Shown: positions 9,500 through 18,203 of the stretch, piece by piece
How the letters are laid out: each line of letters begins with the position of its first letter
How positions within the stretch are numbered: position 1 is the stretch's first letter
Assembly (NCBI RefSeq): GCF_001623405.1
Contig: NZ_LUHG01000040.1
Span: 1-64,000 of the forward strand
DNA length: 64,000 bases
From: Hydrotalea flava
Lineage (GTDB): Bacteria; Bacteroidota; Bacteroidia; Chitinophagales; Chitinophagaceae
Direction of reading: 5' to 3'
Translations under genes and position numbers: made by a program
Notes under the pieces: generated by a model
The model's input: the letters and a program-made list of their open reading frames with translations, nothing else
Databases searched by the model: none
Told to the model about the DNA's origin: nothing

Positions 9500-9524
9500 T
9501 TTGCTTTTCTGCTTGCTACGCATT

Positions 9525-10505
9525 TTATACCATATCCAGTTTCCTGCTCAGTTCTAAGCGATTAGATACCTGCGCCTTTTCAAATATATTCTGTACATGT
9601 TTTGCAACAGTCCTTTCCGCAATAAACAACATTTCAGCAATTTGTTTATGCGAATACCCTTTGTAAACGAGTATAACAATTTCAATTTCTCTGGTTGTAA
9701 AGCTATACAATTTGCAATTTTGTGTAAGTCTCTCTTCCCGGCTAATCCTTTCCAATTCCTGTGTACGTTTTCTCACCTCTTCCTGTAATTGCTCATTCCA
9801 TTTAAGCAACTGTTCTTCAGAAGTAATCAGCCGTTCATGCTCTTCCCGTAACCGAACGATATGCTGTTTCAATTGCAGCGCCAGCAATAAAAGAAAACCA
9901 GTATTTGTTGTAGTAGCTTCCACTGCCTGTCCCAAGTTGAAGTAGTCAATAATAGGTAATCCAACCCAGGGTGTCAGGCTCAGGAAAAGAACAGCAACTT
10001 CTTCTTTCGCCCCTCTTATACTAAAATCATTTTGATACTTAACTTTTACGCTACTTATCAATGTGAAAATTACCCATAGCGCATAAATAACCGGAATAAT
10101 AAGCAGGTTTTTTGCAGTATCCAGATTACCGGACGCAGCGAAGAGAGTTACAAATACTATGTAAGGCAAAACAAGAAAAAATACGACTCCCCGGTACGCA
10201 TGAAATTTCATTTTTTCAAGTGCAAAAGATTTATGAACATAATACGGAAAATAACAGGGGGTAATAAAGCCGGTTCCATAGGCTATAGATTCTTGTATAA
10301 AAAAAGAACCTGGCAAATTAGGGTCAGGCAAAAAGCCACCAGTAACATTGTAAAGAATAAGCAACAGGATAAGGGCAATATTAAGTTTAGTTGATTTATC
10401 ATCTGGTCTTGCAAACCGGTAGATGACTAGGTAAAACAGAATAACTGTTTCTATACAAATAAACAGAAACGTTATCACATGCATTTGGGTACCAGACAAA
10501 AGCAT
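9525..10505 (-). CDS. Membrane-anchored LuxR-type transcription regulator
   Basis: The N-terminal 210 residues hold about six or seven hydrophobic helices (for example VITFLFICIETVILFYLVIY), a membrane sensor part without recognisable ligand motifs. A coiled coil rich in Glu/Arg/Leu follows (residues about 215-258). The last 65 residues are a LuxR/GerE helix-turn-helix: FTTREIEIVILVYKGYSHKQIAEML, with the usual second helix ERTVAKHVQNIFEKAQV. It would sense a membrane or external signal and bind DNA directly from the membrane, with no phosphorelay visible. The GNAT gene lies 15 bases upstream on the same strand, so the two probably form one transcript. Confidence 0.8.
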   Translation of the reverse strand: MLLSGTQMHVITFLFICIETVILFYLVIYRFARPDDKSTKLNIALILLLILYNVTGGFLPDPNLPGSFFIQESIAYGTGFITPCYFPYYVHKSFALEKMKFHAYRGVVFFLVLPYIVFVTLFAASGNLDTAKNLLIIPVIYALWVIFTLISSVKVKYQNDFSIRGAKEEVAVLFLSLTPWVGLPIIDYFNLGQAVEATTTNTGFLLLLALQLKQHIVRLREEHERLITSEEQLLKWNEQLQEEVRKRTQELERISREERLTQNCKLYSFTTREIEIVILVYKGYSHKQIAEMLFIAERTVAKHVQNIFEKAQVSNRLELSRKLDMV

Positions 10506-10520
10506 AACCTTATATGTTTG

Positions 10521-11090
10521 TTACGGCCTTTTCATACAATACAGCTTGTATCCAAAATCCAATTCCTGGTATATTTTGAAACCATGTTTGTCATACCAGG
10601 GGATGTTTTTTAGAGTGGATGTTTCAAGGCAAATAGTTTTTTTCTCAGAAATTCCCTTTTGAATAATTTCATTGAGGAGTTGGCTACCAACCCCATGTCC
10701 TTGTTCTGATGGTTGAACACCTATAAACCATAAATAATAAATAGCTTTTCCTGGATGAATCTTACTGATGGCAGATTCCCGGCTAATGACTTTTTTAATA
10801 TTTGATAACCCTATTACGGAAAGAGCCATTTTTATGTCCAGTAAAATTGATTTTATTGTAACTTTTTTTCTATCAGGCATAACAATCAAAGCACATCCAT
10901 TTCTATCATCTGAAATAAAAACATCACCAAATAAATTGCAGATATCAAATGAATATTCCATCAGTTCTCTTATACGCTGCTCTCTTTTTTCATCCTGTTT
11001 AATTATGTAATTGACGCTTTTGTTATCAATAAAAGACCGGGTTAAAATGTCAGCTACCAACTCCCTGTCATTTAATGTTGCTCTCATCAT
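10521..11090 (-). CDS. GNAT-family N-acetyltransferase
   Basis: A 189-residue single-domain protein. The acetyl-CoA-binding signature of GNAT enzymes is clear near residues 128-140 (GVQPSEQGHGVGSQLL, matching Q/RxxGxG/A). The following strand is CLETST, and a C-terminal WYDKHGFKIYQEL motif is typical of the family. The substrate cannot be read from the sequence. It is the first gene of a two-gene minus-strand unit with the membrane LuxR regulator. Two adjacent ATG codons exist at the start, with no effect on the domain. Confidence 0.85.
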   Translation of the reverse strand: MMRATLNDRELVADILTRSFIDNKSVNYIIKQDEKREQRIRELMEYSFDICNLFGDVFISDDRNGCALIVMPDRKKVTIKSILLDIKMALSVIGLSNIKKVISRESAISKIHPGKAIYYLWFIGVQPSEQGHGVGSQLLNEIIQKGISEKKTICLETSTLKNIPWYDKHGFKIYQELDFGYKLYCMKRP

Positions 11091-11297
11091 AGCTCAATTG
11101 GTTGTCTATAAATTATTGACACTCAATTTTTATACCGATTTTGGCATTACCATGCTTTTGTTCTATAATAATGCTGGAAATCAGACCTTACTCTAAACAA
11201 CCTTCCCAAATACAGCCATAGCCTTGCTTAAAATTGCGATATTGCGGTGTAGAAATACTGATAATTTAATGCATTCTTACAGTAAGTATATACCCTT

Positions 11298-11858
11298 ATG
11301 ACTTTATTTATAAAGAACATGGTTTGTCACCGTTGTGTAATAGCCGTTAGCCAGGAACTTGAAAAGTTAAACTTGAAAGCTGTCCGGATTAATTTGGGCG
11401 AGGTTGAATTAAAAAAGTCACCAACAAAAAAACAAATAAGTCAATTATTTGAAAGATTGAATTTTTTAGGATTTGAAATACTGGATGACCAGAAACAAAA
11501 ACAGATTGAAAGAGTTAAAGGCTTATTGATTAAAAAAGCACAATCGGCTGAAGTGGAAGGGCATTTCAGTATCACAGATTTTTTAAGCAAAGCTTTGCAC
11601 AAAGACTATAGCTATATTTCCCGATTGTTTTCCGAAGTTGAAGGAATTACAATTGAGCAGTTCTTTATCCTGCAAAAGATTGAGAAAGTAAAGGAGTTAA
11701 TCATCTACAATGAAATGAATCTGAGTGAAATTTCATATCAGTTAGGATATAGCAGTGTAGCACACCTTTCTGCACAGTTTAAGAAAGTAACCGGACTTAC
11801 GCCAAGCCATTTTAAAAAGGCTGGCGGCAGGCATAGAAAGTCTATTGATTCAGTCTAA
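11298..11858 (+). CDS. HMA-AraC fusion regulator of the metal island
   Basis: Residues 1-65 form a degenerate heavy-metal-associated domain with Cys10 and Cys13 (MVCHRC, a CxxC site). The C-terminal half is an AraC-type double helix-turn-helix: the first in the region FLSKALHKDYSYISRLFSE, the second in MNLSEISYQLGYSSVAHLSAQF, with the usual LTPSHFKK end. A cytoplasmic metal, probably Cu(I), bound by the CxxC would change DNA binding. This is inferred from the domain join. It opens the 38-kb plus-strand metal region and is the only regulator I recognise there; no MerR, CopY or CusRS genes are visible. Confidence 0.85.
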   Translation: MTLFIKNMVCHRCVIAVSQELEKLNLKAVRINLGEVELKKSPTKKQISQLFERLNFLGFEILDDQKQKQIERVKGLLIKKAQSAEVEGHFSITDFLSKALHKDYSYISRLFSEVEGITIEQFFILQKIEKVKELIIYNEMNLSEISYQLGYSSVAHLSAQFKKVTGLTPSHFKKAGGRHRKSIDSV

Positions 11859-11993
11859 TATGAGCAAAATCATATAAATCTTTACCATAACTATATAAAC
11901 CCCATTATAAGAAAGTATGTAGCTTTGTAAAATAGCCGACAAGAGTAGCTGGTGGCGTGAAATATCTTTGTTCTCAGTTTCGTTAATATATAA

Positions 11994-12380
11994 ATGAAAA
12001 AAGTTGCCCTCATATTATTGATTTGTGTTTATGGCCTTTCCAGCTTTGGAGTGGGTATAAGGCAATTCTATTGCTGTGGCAAACTAAAATCAACCACTAT
12101 TAGCTTTGTGCAGGAGGTTAAAGGAAAGTGTGGTATGGCAGATGAAAAAGGTGGATGCTGCCAAACAAAGTTTAAAAGCTTAAAAATACAAGACAGCCAT
12201 ATTGCCGCTGATGATATAACCACTTCTGTAAAGCATTTTACCGGCCTGAATTTATTTACGCTTTCTTTTGAAATAATGACATTGGCAACTAAGCCAATGA
12301 ATGTGGCAAATACAAGCCATGCTCACCCGATACATCATGGCATTTCTTCTTACATTTTTAATTGCAATTTCCGTATTTGA
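11994..12380 (+). CDS. Secreted Cys-rich protein, HYC_CC_PP-like
   Basis: A 128-residue protein with a signal peptide (MKKVALILLICVYGLSSFGV). The mature part has an FYCCG motif at about residue 25, then KCGM and GGCCQ. This is the Cys/His pattern of the Bacteroidota family named after its HYC and CC motifs. Clustered thiols in a periplasmic protein inside a copper island suggest metal binding. Its paralogue lies at 15348. It follows the HMA-AraC regulator by 135 bases, and a TAGCTTTG box at 11920-11927 matches the Bacteroidota -7 element, so it may start its own transcript. Confidence 0.7.
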   Translation: MKKVALILLICVYGLSSFGVGIRQFYCCGKLKSTTISFVQEVKGKCGMADEKGGCCQTKFKSLKIQDSHIAADDITTSVKHFTGLNLFTLSFEIMTLATKPMNVANTSHAHPIHHGISSYIFNCNFRI

Positions 12381-12527
12381 TTCCCTTCTTGTTTAATACC
12401 CGGCATTCTGCCGGTAGTGGGTATATCATTAATAGCCTTTTCAAATTCAATTTTACTGCTTATAAAATAAACAAGCCTGCGTGTAGCAGCCCCTAGTTTC
12501 GATTATTCACAATAAAAATTAAATAAA

Positions 12528-12899
12528 ATGAAAAAGATTCATTTATTATTTGCAATTCTGGTCGCATGTGCAACATTTCAATCTGCCAATGCACAAAGTG
12601 ATAAATCACAAAGAGAGATTGGTATAAAAACACAGAAGATAAAAGTATCCGGCACATGCAGTATGGATAAACGTCGTATTGAAACTGCAGCATATACTGT
12701 AGATGGTATAAAATCCGCCGTGTGGAATGAATATTCACAGGTACTTACTTTAAAATATAGTGTGTTTAAAAAAGATGCAGCCGACAATGTTCAAAAGAAA
12801 ATTGCATCTGTTGGTAATGATACTGAGATGTACAGAGCTGATGACTCAGTGTATCAGAAATTGCCCGATTGCTGTCATTATCAACGAAAACAGTTATAA
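12528..12899 (+). CDS. Periplasmic HMA-like protein with an incomplete metal motif
   Basis: A signal peptide ends at NAQ (about residue 23). The mature domain has the HMA beta-alpha-beta pattern: VSGTCSMDKRRIETAAY, then GIKSAVWNEYSQVLTLKY. The normal MxCxxC metal loop is reduced to GTCSMDKR, so only one Cys remains, but the C-terminus adds CCHY. Proteins like this are common in Bacteroidota copper regions and probably bind metal or a partner in the periplasm. A strong terminator follows at 12934-12976, so the first group of the island ends here. Confidence 0.75.
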   Translation: MKKIHLLFAILVACATFQSANAQSDKSQREIGIKTQKIKVSGTCSMDKRRIETAAYTVDGIKSAVWNEYSQVLTLKYSVFKKDAADNVQKKIASVGNDTEMYRADDSVYQKLPDCCHYQRKQL

Positions 12900-12933
12900 G
12901 TATTTAATCGGTATAAATAAAAATATAATTTTT

Positions 12934-12976
12934 CTAAAAGCACTGAGATACCTATTGTATTTCTCAGTGCTTTTAG
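12934..12976 (+). terminator. Rho-independent terminator after the HMA-like protein
   Basis: A perfect 15-base stem (12934-12948 with 12962-12976, core AAAAGCACTGAGA) with a 13-base loop. It has A's before and T's within and after the stem, and could work in both directions. Confidence 0.75.
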
Positions 12977-13094
12977 GTTTTAAATGTATAGGAAATAATA
13001 TCTCACTGCTATCCTAAAGATTATGAAGGATCGATATTTTGTATTACTTAGAGCTTACCAAAATTTTATAAAACAATCCCACAATTCTATAATA

Positions 13095-13122
13095 TTTGAC
13101 CGGCAATGAGGTGGTAATTTTG
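13095..13122 (+). promoter_or_regulatory. Putative Bacteroidota promoter upstream of the HMA-MauE gene
   Basis: TTTG at 13095-13098 and TAATTTTG at 13115-13122 match the Bacteroidota -33 and -7 elements. The spacer is 16 bases, a little shorter than the usual 19-21. The ATG at 13142 would lie about 14 bases after the transcript start. Confidence 0.45.
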
Positions 13123-13141
13123 AGGCAGAAATAATTATACA

Positions 13142-13882
13142 ATGACACATACTTATAACGTAAGCGGAATGACCTGCGGCGGTTGTCAGGCAAAAGTGCT
13201 TGAGCTTCTATCGAAAGTAACAGGCGTTAACAATGTCAGTATTGATTTACCAACAGGGAAAGCAATTATTGATATGGATAACCAAATTGCAATTGCAGAA
13301 TTAGAGACTGCATTAAAAGATTATCCCAAATACAAGCTCTCCGAGACTAATCACCAACATAATGAAGTAATATTGCCTATATCTGAGGACGAATTAAAAT
13401 CCTTGGTGCAAACCTACAAACCTATACTGCTGATTTTTGGTTACATTACCGTCACCACATTGCTGCTGGAATGGATGCAAGGAGATTTTGTATGGATGCG
13501 TTGGATGAATCATTTCATGGCAGAATTCTTTTTGGTTTTTTCTTTTTTCAAATTGCTTAATCTGAAAGGATTTGCTGAGAGTTACCGTATGTATGATATT
13601 GTTGCCAAAAGGTGGGCTGCATGGGGCTATGTTTATGCATTTACTGAATTGGCTTTAGGCTTAGCCTTCTTAACCGGGTTCAATCCTATCCTTACCAACA
13701 TCGTTACCTTTGCGGTGATGACGGTAAGTATCATTGGAGTTTTGCAAAGTGTTTTAAATAAACGCAAAATAAAATGTGCCTGCCTCGGTGATGTATTTAA
13801 TTTACCAATGAGCACCATCACTATTATTGAAGACGCACTGATGATTGGAATGAGTGTAATTATGTTACTAACAATGCTGTAA
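13142..13882 (+). CDS. HMA domain fused to a MauE-like membrane domain
   Basis: Residues 1-65 are a complete heavy-metal-associated domain with the MTCGGC loop (Cys12, Cys15). Residues about 90-245 hold four or five membrane helices of MauE/DoxX type, with the end motif CACLGDVFNLPMSTITIIED, including a CxC pair. MauE-like proteins take part in handling thiols or redox partners, and the fusion suggests delivery of copper or electrons across the inner membrane. The fusion recurs in Bacteroidota metal islands, and its exact function is not known. The stop codon overlaps the ATG of a 27-residue peptide gene. Confidence 0.8.
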   Translation: MTHTYNVSGMTCGGCQAKVLELLSKVTGVNNVSIDLPTGKAIIDMDNQIAIAELETALKDYPKYKLSETNHQHNEVILPISEDELKSLVQTYKPILLIFGYITVTTLLLEWMQGDFVWMRWMNHFMAEFFLVFSFFKLLNLKGFAESYRMYDIVAKRWAAWGYVYAFTELALGLAFLTGFNPILTNIVTFAVMTVSIIGVLQSVLNKRKIKCACLGDVFNLPMSTITIIEDALMIGMSVIMLLTML

Positions 13883-13965
13883 TGACTATAATAAAATCAA
13901 TAGGACAGTTTTTCTGGAAAATATTCAAAGTGATTTTTGTGCGAAAGAAGGATTGCTGTAAATAA
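13882..13965 (+). CDS. 27-residue basic peptide ending in CCK
   Basis: An ATG overlaps the TAA of the HMA-MauE gene (TAATG), an arrangement typical of translational coupling. The peptide is amphipathic and basic, with [16 protein letters not shown] followed by a C-terminal Cys-Cys-Lys. It could lie on the inner face of the membrane and hold metal through the two Cys. No family is recognised. The coupling and residue bias support a real gene, but a frame this short may occur by chance. Confidence 0.4.
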   Translation: MTIIKSIGQFFWKIFKVIFVRKKDCCK

Positions 13966-13990
13966 CGTATTTTGCTGTTTTAACACACTT

Positions 13991-15238
13991 ATGAACAGCA
14001 ACTTTTCCCAAATCATCCAGCAGTATAAAGAAGATAAACAATCTGTTTTTAACACATGGTTTATTAATAATGAAGAACGGCTAAAGGCCTTTCGCTCCAT
14101 CCGGCGTGGTGTAATGCAGGTGATTGATGATATTAAGAGCAAGAAATTTCCTAATGATTTTAAAGGCTCTTCTTTAGAATTTGTACTCACTTGTATCACC
14201 GAGCAAAAACAAGTATTTGAAGGAGCTTCCCATCCCTTTTACTGGAAACCAAAGTTGAGGATCCCTGATATTTATGAGAACGAAAATAATAAACTGGCTT
14301 TCGGGCAGTTTTTGGAAAACTGCCTTAATGCGAAATCAGAAGAACAAATACTGAAGGAAATTATCAAACTGGACAGTTTAAAAATAAAAGGACTTGGGCC
14401 TGCTGTTGCCAGTATCCTTTATTTTCTTCACCCCACTATCATTCCACCTTTTAATACTGCTATCATTAATGGTTTCAATTTTCTGTTTAAAGATAAAAAG
14501 AAGCTTGGTAGCTGGAGTGAATATCTAAAGTTGAGAGAAGTAATGATTGATACCAATAACCAGCAGCGTTCCGAATTATCATCAGACCTGGGAGCTATAG
14601 CAGGGCTGTTATTTGAAATAGGGACACAGAAATTAATTTTAGGCAGTGACGAATATTTATCTGAACCGGAACGTAAAAAACTGGAAAAATTAATCGAAAA
14701 AAGACAAGCGGATGTCCAGCAGGAAAAAGAAGAAGAAAACCTGCATACTGAAATGCAGTACCATTTGCTGAAAATTGGGAATGCTTTGGGCTATGATGTT
14801 ATTTCAGCTTCCAACGACCGTTCTAGGTCGCATTGTGGCAACAATTTTTCATTTTTGAGTTTACAGCAGTTTCCTGAAATTAATCTGGATAAAGAAACAT
14901 TAAATACAGTAAAATTGATTGATGTGCTGTGGTTTCAAAAAGGGACAAACAATGTTATCGCCGCATTTGAAGTGGAAAAAAGCACCAGCATTTATTCAGG
15001 TATTTTGCGCTTAACAGATTTGAGTTATACCATTGCAGATGGCGACGAAGTTTTTTATTTGATAGTGCCTGATAAAAGAGAGAAGGATGTTTGCCTGCAA
15101 TTGTGCCGTCCTGCCATTAAGCAAAGCAATGTAGTTATCAAATACATTCTTTTTTCAGAACTCCGCAGCCATTGCGATGCTCTTTGTAAGTTTGGTGAAA
15201 GTCACCATATTATGGAGAAGATAGCAAAAACGGCGTGA
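13991..15238 (+). CDS. HhH-glycosylase-like / PD-(D/E)xK nuclease-like fusion
   Basis: I chose the ATG at 13991 (MNSNFSQ). The longer frame to 13937 adds residues unlike an N-terminus. Residues about 120-180 resemble the helix-hairpin-helix of DNA glycosylases ([17 protein letters not shown], then [12 protein letters not shown]). A charged linker follows. The C-terminal 140 residues look like a restriction-type nuclease core: IDVLWF, then [10 protein letters not shown], giving D-(x)n-ExE-K in place of PD-(D/E)xK. This could be a modification-dependent or repair nuclease. It is an odd neighbour for copper genes and may be a defence cargo gene. The assignment rests on motif reading only. Confidence 0.6.
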   Translation: MNSNFSQIIQQYKEDKQSVFNTWFINNEERLKAFRSIRRGVMQVIDDIKSKKFPNDFKGSSLEFVLTCITEQKQVFEGASHPFYWKPKLRIPDIYENENNKLAFGQFLENCLNAKSEEQILKEIIKLDSLKIKGLGPAVASILYFLHPTIIPPFNTAIINGFNFLFKDKKKLGSWSEYLKLREVMIDTNNQQRSELSSDLGAIAGLLFEIGTQKLILGSDEYLSEPERKKLEKLIEKRQADVQQEKEEENLHTEMQYHLLKIGNALGYDVISASNDRSRSHCGNNFSFLSLQQFPEINLDKETLNTVKLIDVLWFQKGTNNVIAAFEVEKSTSIYSGILRLTDLSYTIADGDEVFYLIVPDKREKDVCLQLCRPAIKQSNVVIKYILFSELRSHCDALCKFGESHHIMEKIAKTA

Positions 15239-15262
15239 TTTTTATAAGTAAACCTTAACTTT

Positions 15263-15317
15263 ATGACAAAAGTCATTGTTTTGAATGATTAACCTCTTTT
15301 TTTTCGAAAAAGGTTAA
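15263..15317. promoter_or_regulatory. Two palindromes upstream of the second HYC_CC_PP gene
   Basis: ATGAC-AAAA-GTCAT (15263-15276) is a perfect inverted repeat. A second pair, TTAACC (15289-15294) and GGTTAA (15312-15317), encloses a T-run and an A-run. Both lie within 85 bases of the GTG start at 15348, as operators would. Confidence 0.35.
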
Positions 15318-15347
15318 CAGTAGTTTTACATTGTAAATTTCTTTTCA

Positions 15348-15740
15348 GTGAAAAAATTAGGGGCCATATTTCTTCTGATAGTTTATACCAGCACAGCGCT
15401 GGGGGTCTCCATTAATTTTCACTACTGCAGCGGGCATCTAACACATGTTTCCATTATCAATTTTGGCGGAAAAACCGGGTGTTCCTGCAACCCCGAAGCA
15501 ATGCCGAAAGGCTGCTGCAAAGATAAGCTCGTTGTAAGCAAAGCAGACAACCACAATTCAACTCAGGCATACTTTATTGCAAATATTATTTCATTTGTAC
15601 CTCATTTACCTCCCGTTAATTGCCTTCAAAATTTAATCTTAAATAGCGGCGGTTTTAATGCTAATAACTCCTGGACTAAATATGTCAAACGAAGTTGTAC
15701 CGACCCCATTTACTTACTCATCAGAGTGTTTCGTATTTAA
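15348..15740 (+). CDS. Secreted Cys-rich protein, HYC_CC_PP-like (second copy)
   Basis: The start codon is GTG. A signal peptide is followed by INFHYCSGHL (the HYC motif), GCSCNPEA and KGCCKDK, the same order of Cys groups as in the paralogue at 11994. The two differ greatly outside these motifs, so this is an old duplication or two separate acquisitions. The conserved thiols and His in the periplasm suggest binding of copper or a related soft metal. The C-terminal 70 residues are hydrophobic with no clear motif. Two palindromes precede it. Confidence 0.7.
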   Translation: MKKLGAIFLLIVYTSTALGVSINFHYCSGHLTHVSIINFGGKTGCSCNPEAMPKGCCKDKLVVSKADNHNSTQAYFIANIISFVPHLPPVNCLQNLILNSGGFNANNSWTKYVKRSCTDPIYLLIRVFRI

Positions 15741-15870
15741 TACCTTTCTTCCTGCATATTCTCACTGAGTATTTCTGGCTTCACGTCTTTCCATTAAAAG
15801 CAGAAATTGAGAATACACAATTGCATAATTAATTATAACTCTTTTCAAACGGTTTCTTGCCAGCATCCGG

Positions 15871-15884
15871 GCACTTGCAAGTGC
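15871..15884. promoter_or_regulatory. 14-base perfect palindrome upstream of the HMBD protein
   Basis: GCACTTGCAAGTGC is fully self-complementary and lies 57 bases upstream of the ATG at 15941. A separate hairpin (TATTCTC at 15757-15763 with GAGAATA at 15809-15815, plus TTTCTG with CAGAAA inside) may end the preceding transcript. The palindrome is a candidate operator. Confidence 0.4.
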
Positions 15885-15940
15885 ACAGATGCATTAACTA
15901 AAAACAATTTTCAATTCCAGTAACACTTAAATTTAAAAAA

Positions 15941-17137
15941 ATGAAATCGTTTAAAATGCTGATGATAGCAGCCTTAACCATCCTTACAGTTTCAGTTTTT
16001 GCTCAGGATTCAACCATGCAAAAAAACAAAAACAAAGAAACCGCTGAAGTAACATATGTATGTCCCATGCATCCTGATGTAATTATGGATAAGTCGGGGA
16101 AATGCCCAAAATGTGGCAGAAACCTTACTCCAAAAGAAAAAATGAAAATGGAAGTAGTTGGCCTTTATGAATGCCCTGCTCATCCAAATATTACAAGTGA
16201 TAAACCCGGACAATGTTCAGTGTGTGGTTCTAAGATGAATCTTTCGCCCAAGGAAAAAATGAAAATGGGAGTAATGAAAACCTATACCTGTCCCATGCAC
16301 CCCGAAGTAACCGGTAAAGAAGGCGATACCTGCCCCAAATGCGGTATGAAACTGGAGCATAACGACAACGCAACAGGTCCGGGTAATGTAACCATGCAGT
16401 TCAGTACCAGCCCTGCTTCGGTTAACCCCAACCAGGAAGTTACTTTATCACTTACACCCAAAATGAAAGACAAACCCAATGAACAAGTTCCGCTGGATGT
16501 GGAGCATACGAAAAAAATACACCTGATAGTAGTAAGTGAAGACCTTAGCTGGTTCAATCATATTCATCCTGAATTAAACGCTGATGGTTCTTATACAGTA
16601 AAAGAGAAATTCCCTTTCCCCGGAAAATACACCCTGTTTGCAGATTATAAACCAAGCGGTGCCAACCATACGGTAGATAATTTAAGTGTAACAGTAGCAG
16701 GTACTGTACCTGCAGCAAAAACTTATGGGGCAGATAAATTAAGTGGCGCAGCCGGTGATGGATTTTCTGTTTCACTTTCGCCTGAAGGTGGCAAGTTTTT
16801 AACCAATATGCCCATGCACATCAATGGTGTAATGATGCTGAATGGTAAAGAAGTAGATGTAAATACTTTAGAAGATTACCTCGGTGCAAAAGCACACATG
16901 GTGGTAGTAAGCCTTGCCGATAAAAAGTATTTACATGTGCATCCAAGTGTGGAAGGCGGCAAGTTTGACTTACACACAACATTTGATAAACCAGGTGTTT
17001 ACCGTGGCTGGATACAGTTTCAAAGCAAGGGAAAAGTTTACACAAGTGACTTTGTTATGAATGTTAGTGAAGGTACGGCCGCTAACATGAAAGATATGAA
17101 GCATGATAGCATGGATATGAAAGAAATGAAACATTAA
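15941..17137 (+). CDS. Periplasmic protein with three heavy-metal-binding domains
   Basis: After a signal peptide ending at FAQ, residues about 38-140 carry three successive HMBD zinc-ribbon-like modules: YVCPMHP with CPKCGR, YECPAHP with CSVCGS, and YTCPMHP with CPKCGM. The first two are separated by a repeated PKEKMKM linker. Residues about 150-370 form two beta-sandwich-like repeats with NHIHPEL and HVHPSVEGG, His sites that could hold metal. The tail is rich in Met, His and Asp (MKDMKHDSMDMKEMKH), typical of periplasmic copper or silver binders. It is the first gene of a probable operon with the two small secreted proteins and the CPH ATPase, and would collect metal for export. Confidence 0.85.
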   Translation: MKSFKMLMIAALTILTVSVFAQDSTMQKNKNKETAEVTYVCPMHPDVIMDKSGKCPKCGRNLTPKEKMKMEVVGLYECPAHPNITSDKPGQCSVCGSKMNLSPKEKMKMGVMKTYTCPMHPEVTGKEGDTCPKCGMKLEHNDNATGPGNVTMQFSTSPASVNPNQEVTLSLTPKMKDKPNEQVPLDVEHTKKIHLIVVSEDLSWFNHIHPELNADGSYTVKEKFPFPGKYTLFADYKPSGANHTVDNLSVTVAGTVPAAKTYGADKLSGAAGDGFSVSLSPEGGKFLTNMPMHINGVMMLNGKEVDVNTLEDYLGAKAHMVVVSLADKKYLHVHPSVEGGKFDLHTTFDKPGVYRGWIQFQSKGKVYTSDFVMNVSEGTAANMKDMKHDSMDMKEMKH

Positions 17138-17162
17138 TTTTTAAAAATAAAAACAAAGCAAA

Positions 17163-17600
17163 ATGAAAGCATTAAAATTAAAGACAATTGTTGCAGTATT
17201 TGCAATGATGCTGTTAGGCATTACTACAACGTTTGCACAAAAGAATCCACACAATGTAGGTGTTGCAGGCAAAGGCCCACACGGTGGCACGGTACAGGAA
17301 GCTGACCCAAACCATGCAGAAATATTATTGAAGGATGGTATGCTGCAATTCTTTTTGCTGGATGGTGATGCAAAACCATTATCTAACAAAGGGATAACCG
17401 GCACAGTATTGCTGCAGTTTGCAGATGGTACTTCAAAAACTGTTGCTCTTATGCCAATGGGCACCGAGGGCTTTATGGCAGATGATGCCAAAGCGTCTAC
17501 GTATGCCAATGCTATTGCAACATTTAAAGTAAATGGTAAATCAGTTTCGGCAAAGTTTAAAAATAAACCTGCCAAACCTGCCGATGCTCATCACCATTAA
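17163..17600 (+). CDS. Small periplasmic protein with HGG and His-tail
   Basis: A signal peptide (to FAQ, about residue 25) is followed by KGPHGGTVQEADPNHAEI, a pattern seen in copper-region periplasmic proteins. A domain of about 100 residues predicted to be beta-rich comes next, and the protein ends in DAHHH. The His sites suggest weak metal binding. It starts 26 bases after the HMBD protein, so the two are cotranscribed. A perfect 13-base hairpin follows its stop. I do not recognise a named family. Confidence 0.65.
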   Translation: MKALKLKTIVAVFAMMLLGITTTFAQKNPHNVGVAGKGPHGGTVQEADPNHAEILLKDGMLQFFLLDGDAKPLSNKGITGTVLLQFADGTSKTVALMPMGTEGFMADDAKASTYANAIATFKVNGKSVSAKFKNKPAKPADAHHH

Positions 17601-17609
17601 TCATTTTAT

Positions 17610-17640
17610 AAGAACACAGGTAACAAGTACCTGTGTTCTT
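17610..17640 (+). terminator. Strong hairpin between two small secreted protein genes
   Basis: A perfect 13-base stem (AAGAACACAGGTA with TACCTGTGTTCTT) and a 5-base loop. No long T-run follows, so it may stabilise RNA or reduce, rather than end, transcription into the next gene. Confidence 0.6.
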
Positions 17641-17660
17641 ATTCATCAAAAAAGAATAAA

Positions 17661-18182
17661 ATGAAAAAGATATTAAGCGCTTTAGCAATTTGTTTAGTAG
17701 TGCTTTCTTCGTTTGCGCAAAGTAAAGAAGCAGGCACAGAGAGAGAAGCAATAAAACAGTTCGTGACAAAGGACAACAACTTACCGGTATCACCAAAAGC
17801 CAAAGACGAAGATGCCGTAAAGTTGGTATTAAAGCAATACAACAACGCCGTTGAAAAATTAGATGTTACCGGTACAGAAAAACTATTTACAGCGGATTCA
17901 AAAATGTATGAATCCGGCGGCAGTGAAGGCAGCTATGCTCACTATCTGGAACATCATCTTGCTCCTGAATTAAAAGAGTTCAAATCTTTTACTTTCAGCG
18001 ATTACATAGTGGAAGTGCAGATAGATGGCAACTATGCTTTTGCCACCGAAACTTATAATTATACAATTATTGTGGCGAAAGATAATACCGAAGTAAAACG
18101 CAAAGGAGTAGCAACATCAGTTTTAAGAAAAGTAAAAGGAGAATGGAAAATTATGATTAACCACAATTCATCAAGAAAATAA
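17661..18182 (+). CDS. Secreted SnoaL/NTF2-like protein
   Basis: A signal peptide to SFAQ is followed by an alpha+beta-barrel-like domain of about 120 residues: AVKLVLKQYNNAVEKLDVTGTEKLF at the start, GSYAHYLEHHLAPELKEF in the middle and GVATSVLRKVKGEWKIMINHNS at the end. This is the usual SnoaL/DUF4440 pattern. Members bind small ligands and some are enzymes. The HH pair at about residue 96 might bind metal in this setting. It lies between the hairpin at 17610 and the CPH ATPase gene, 21 bases before the latter. Confidence 0.75.
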   Translation: MKKILSALAICLVVLSSFAQSKEAGTEREAIKQFVTKDNNLPVSPKAKDEDAVKLVLKQYNNAVEKLDVTGTEKLFTADSKMYESGGSEGSYAHYLEHHLAPELKEFKSFTFSDYIVEVQIDGNYAFATETYNYTIIVAKDNTEVKRKGVATSVLRKVKGEWKIMINHNSSRK

Positions 18183-18203
18183 GGATTTATAAAACTGTTT
18201 AGT

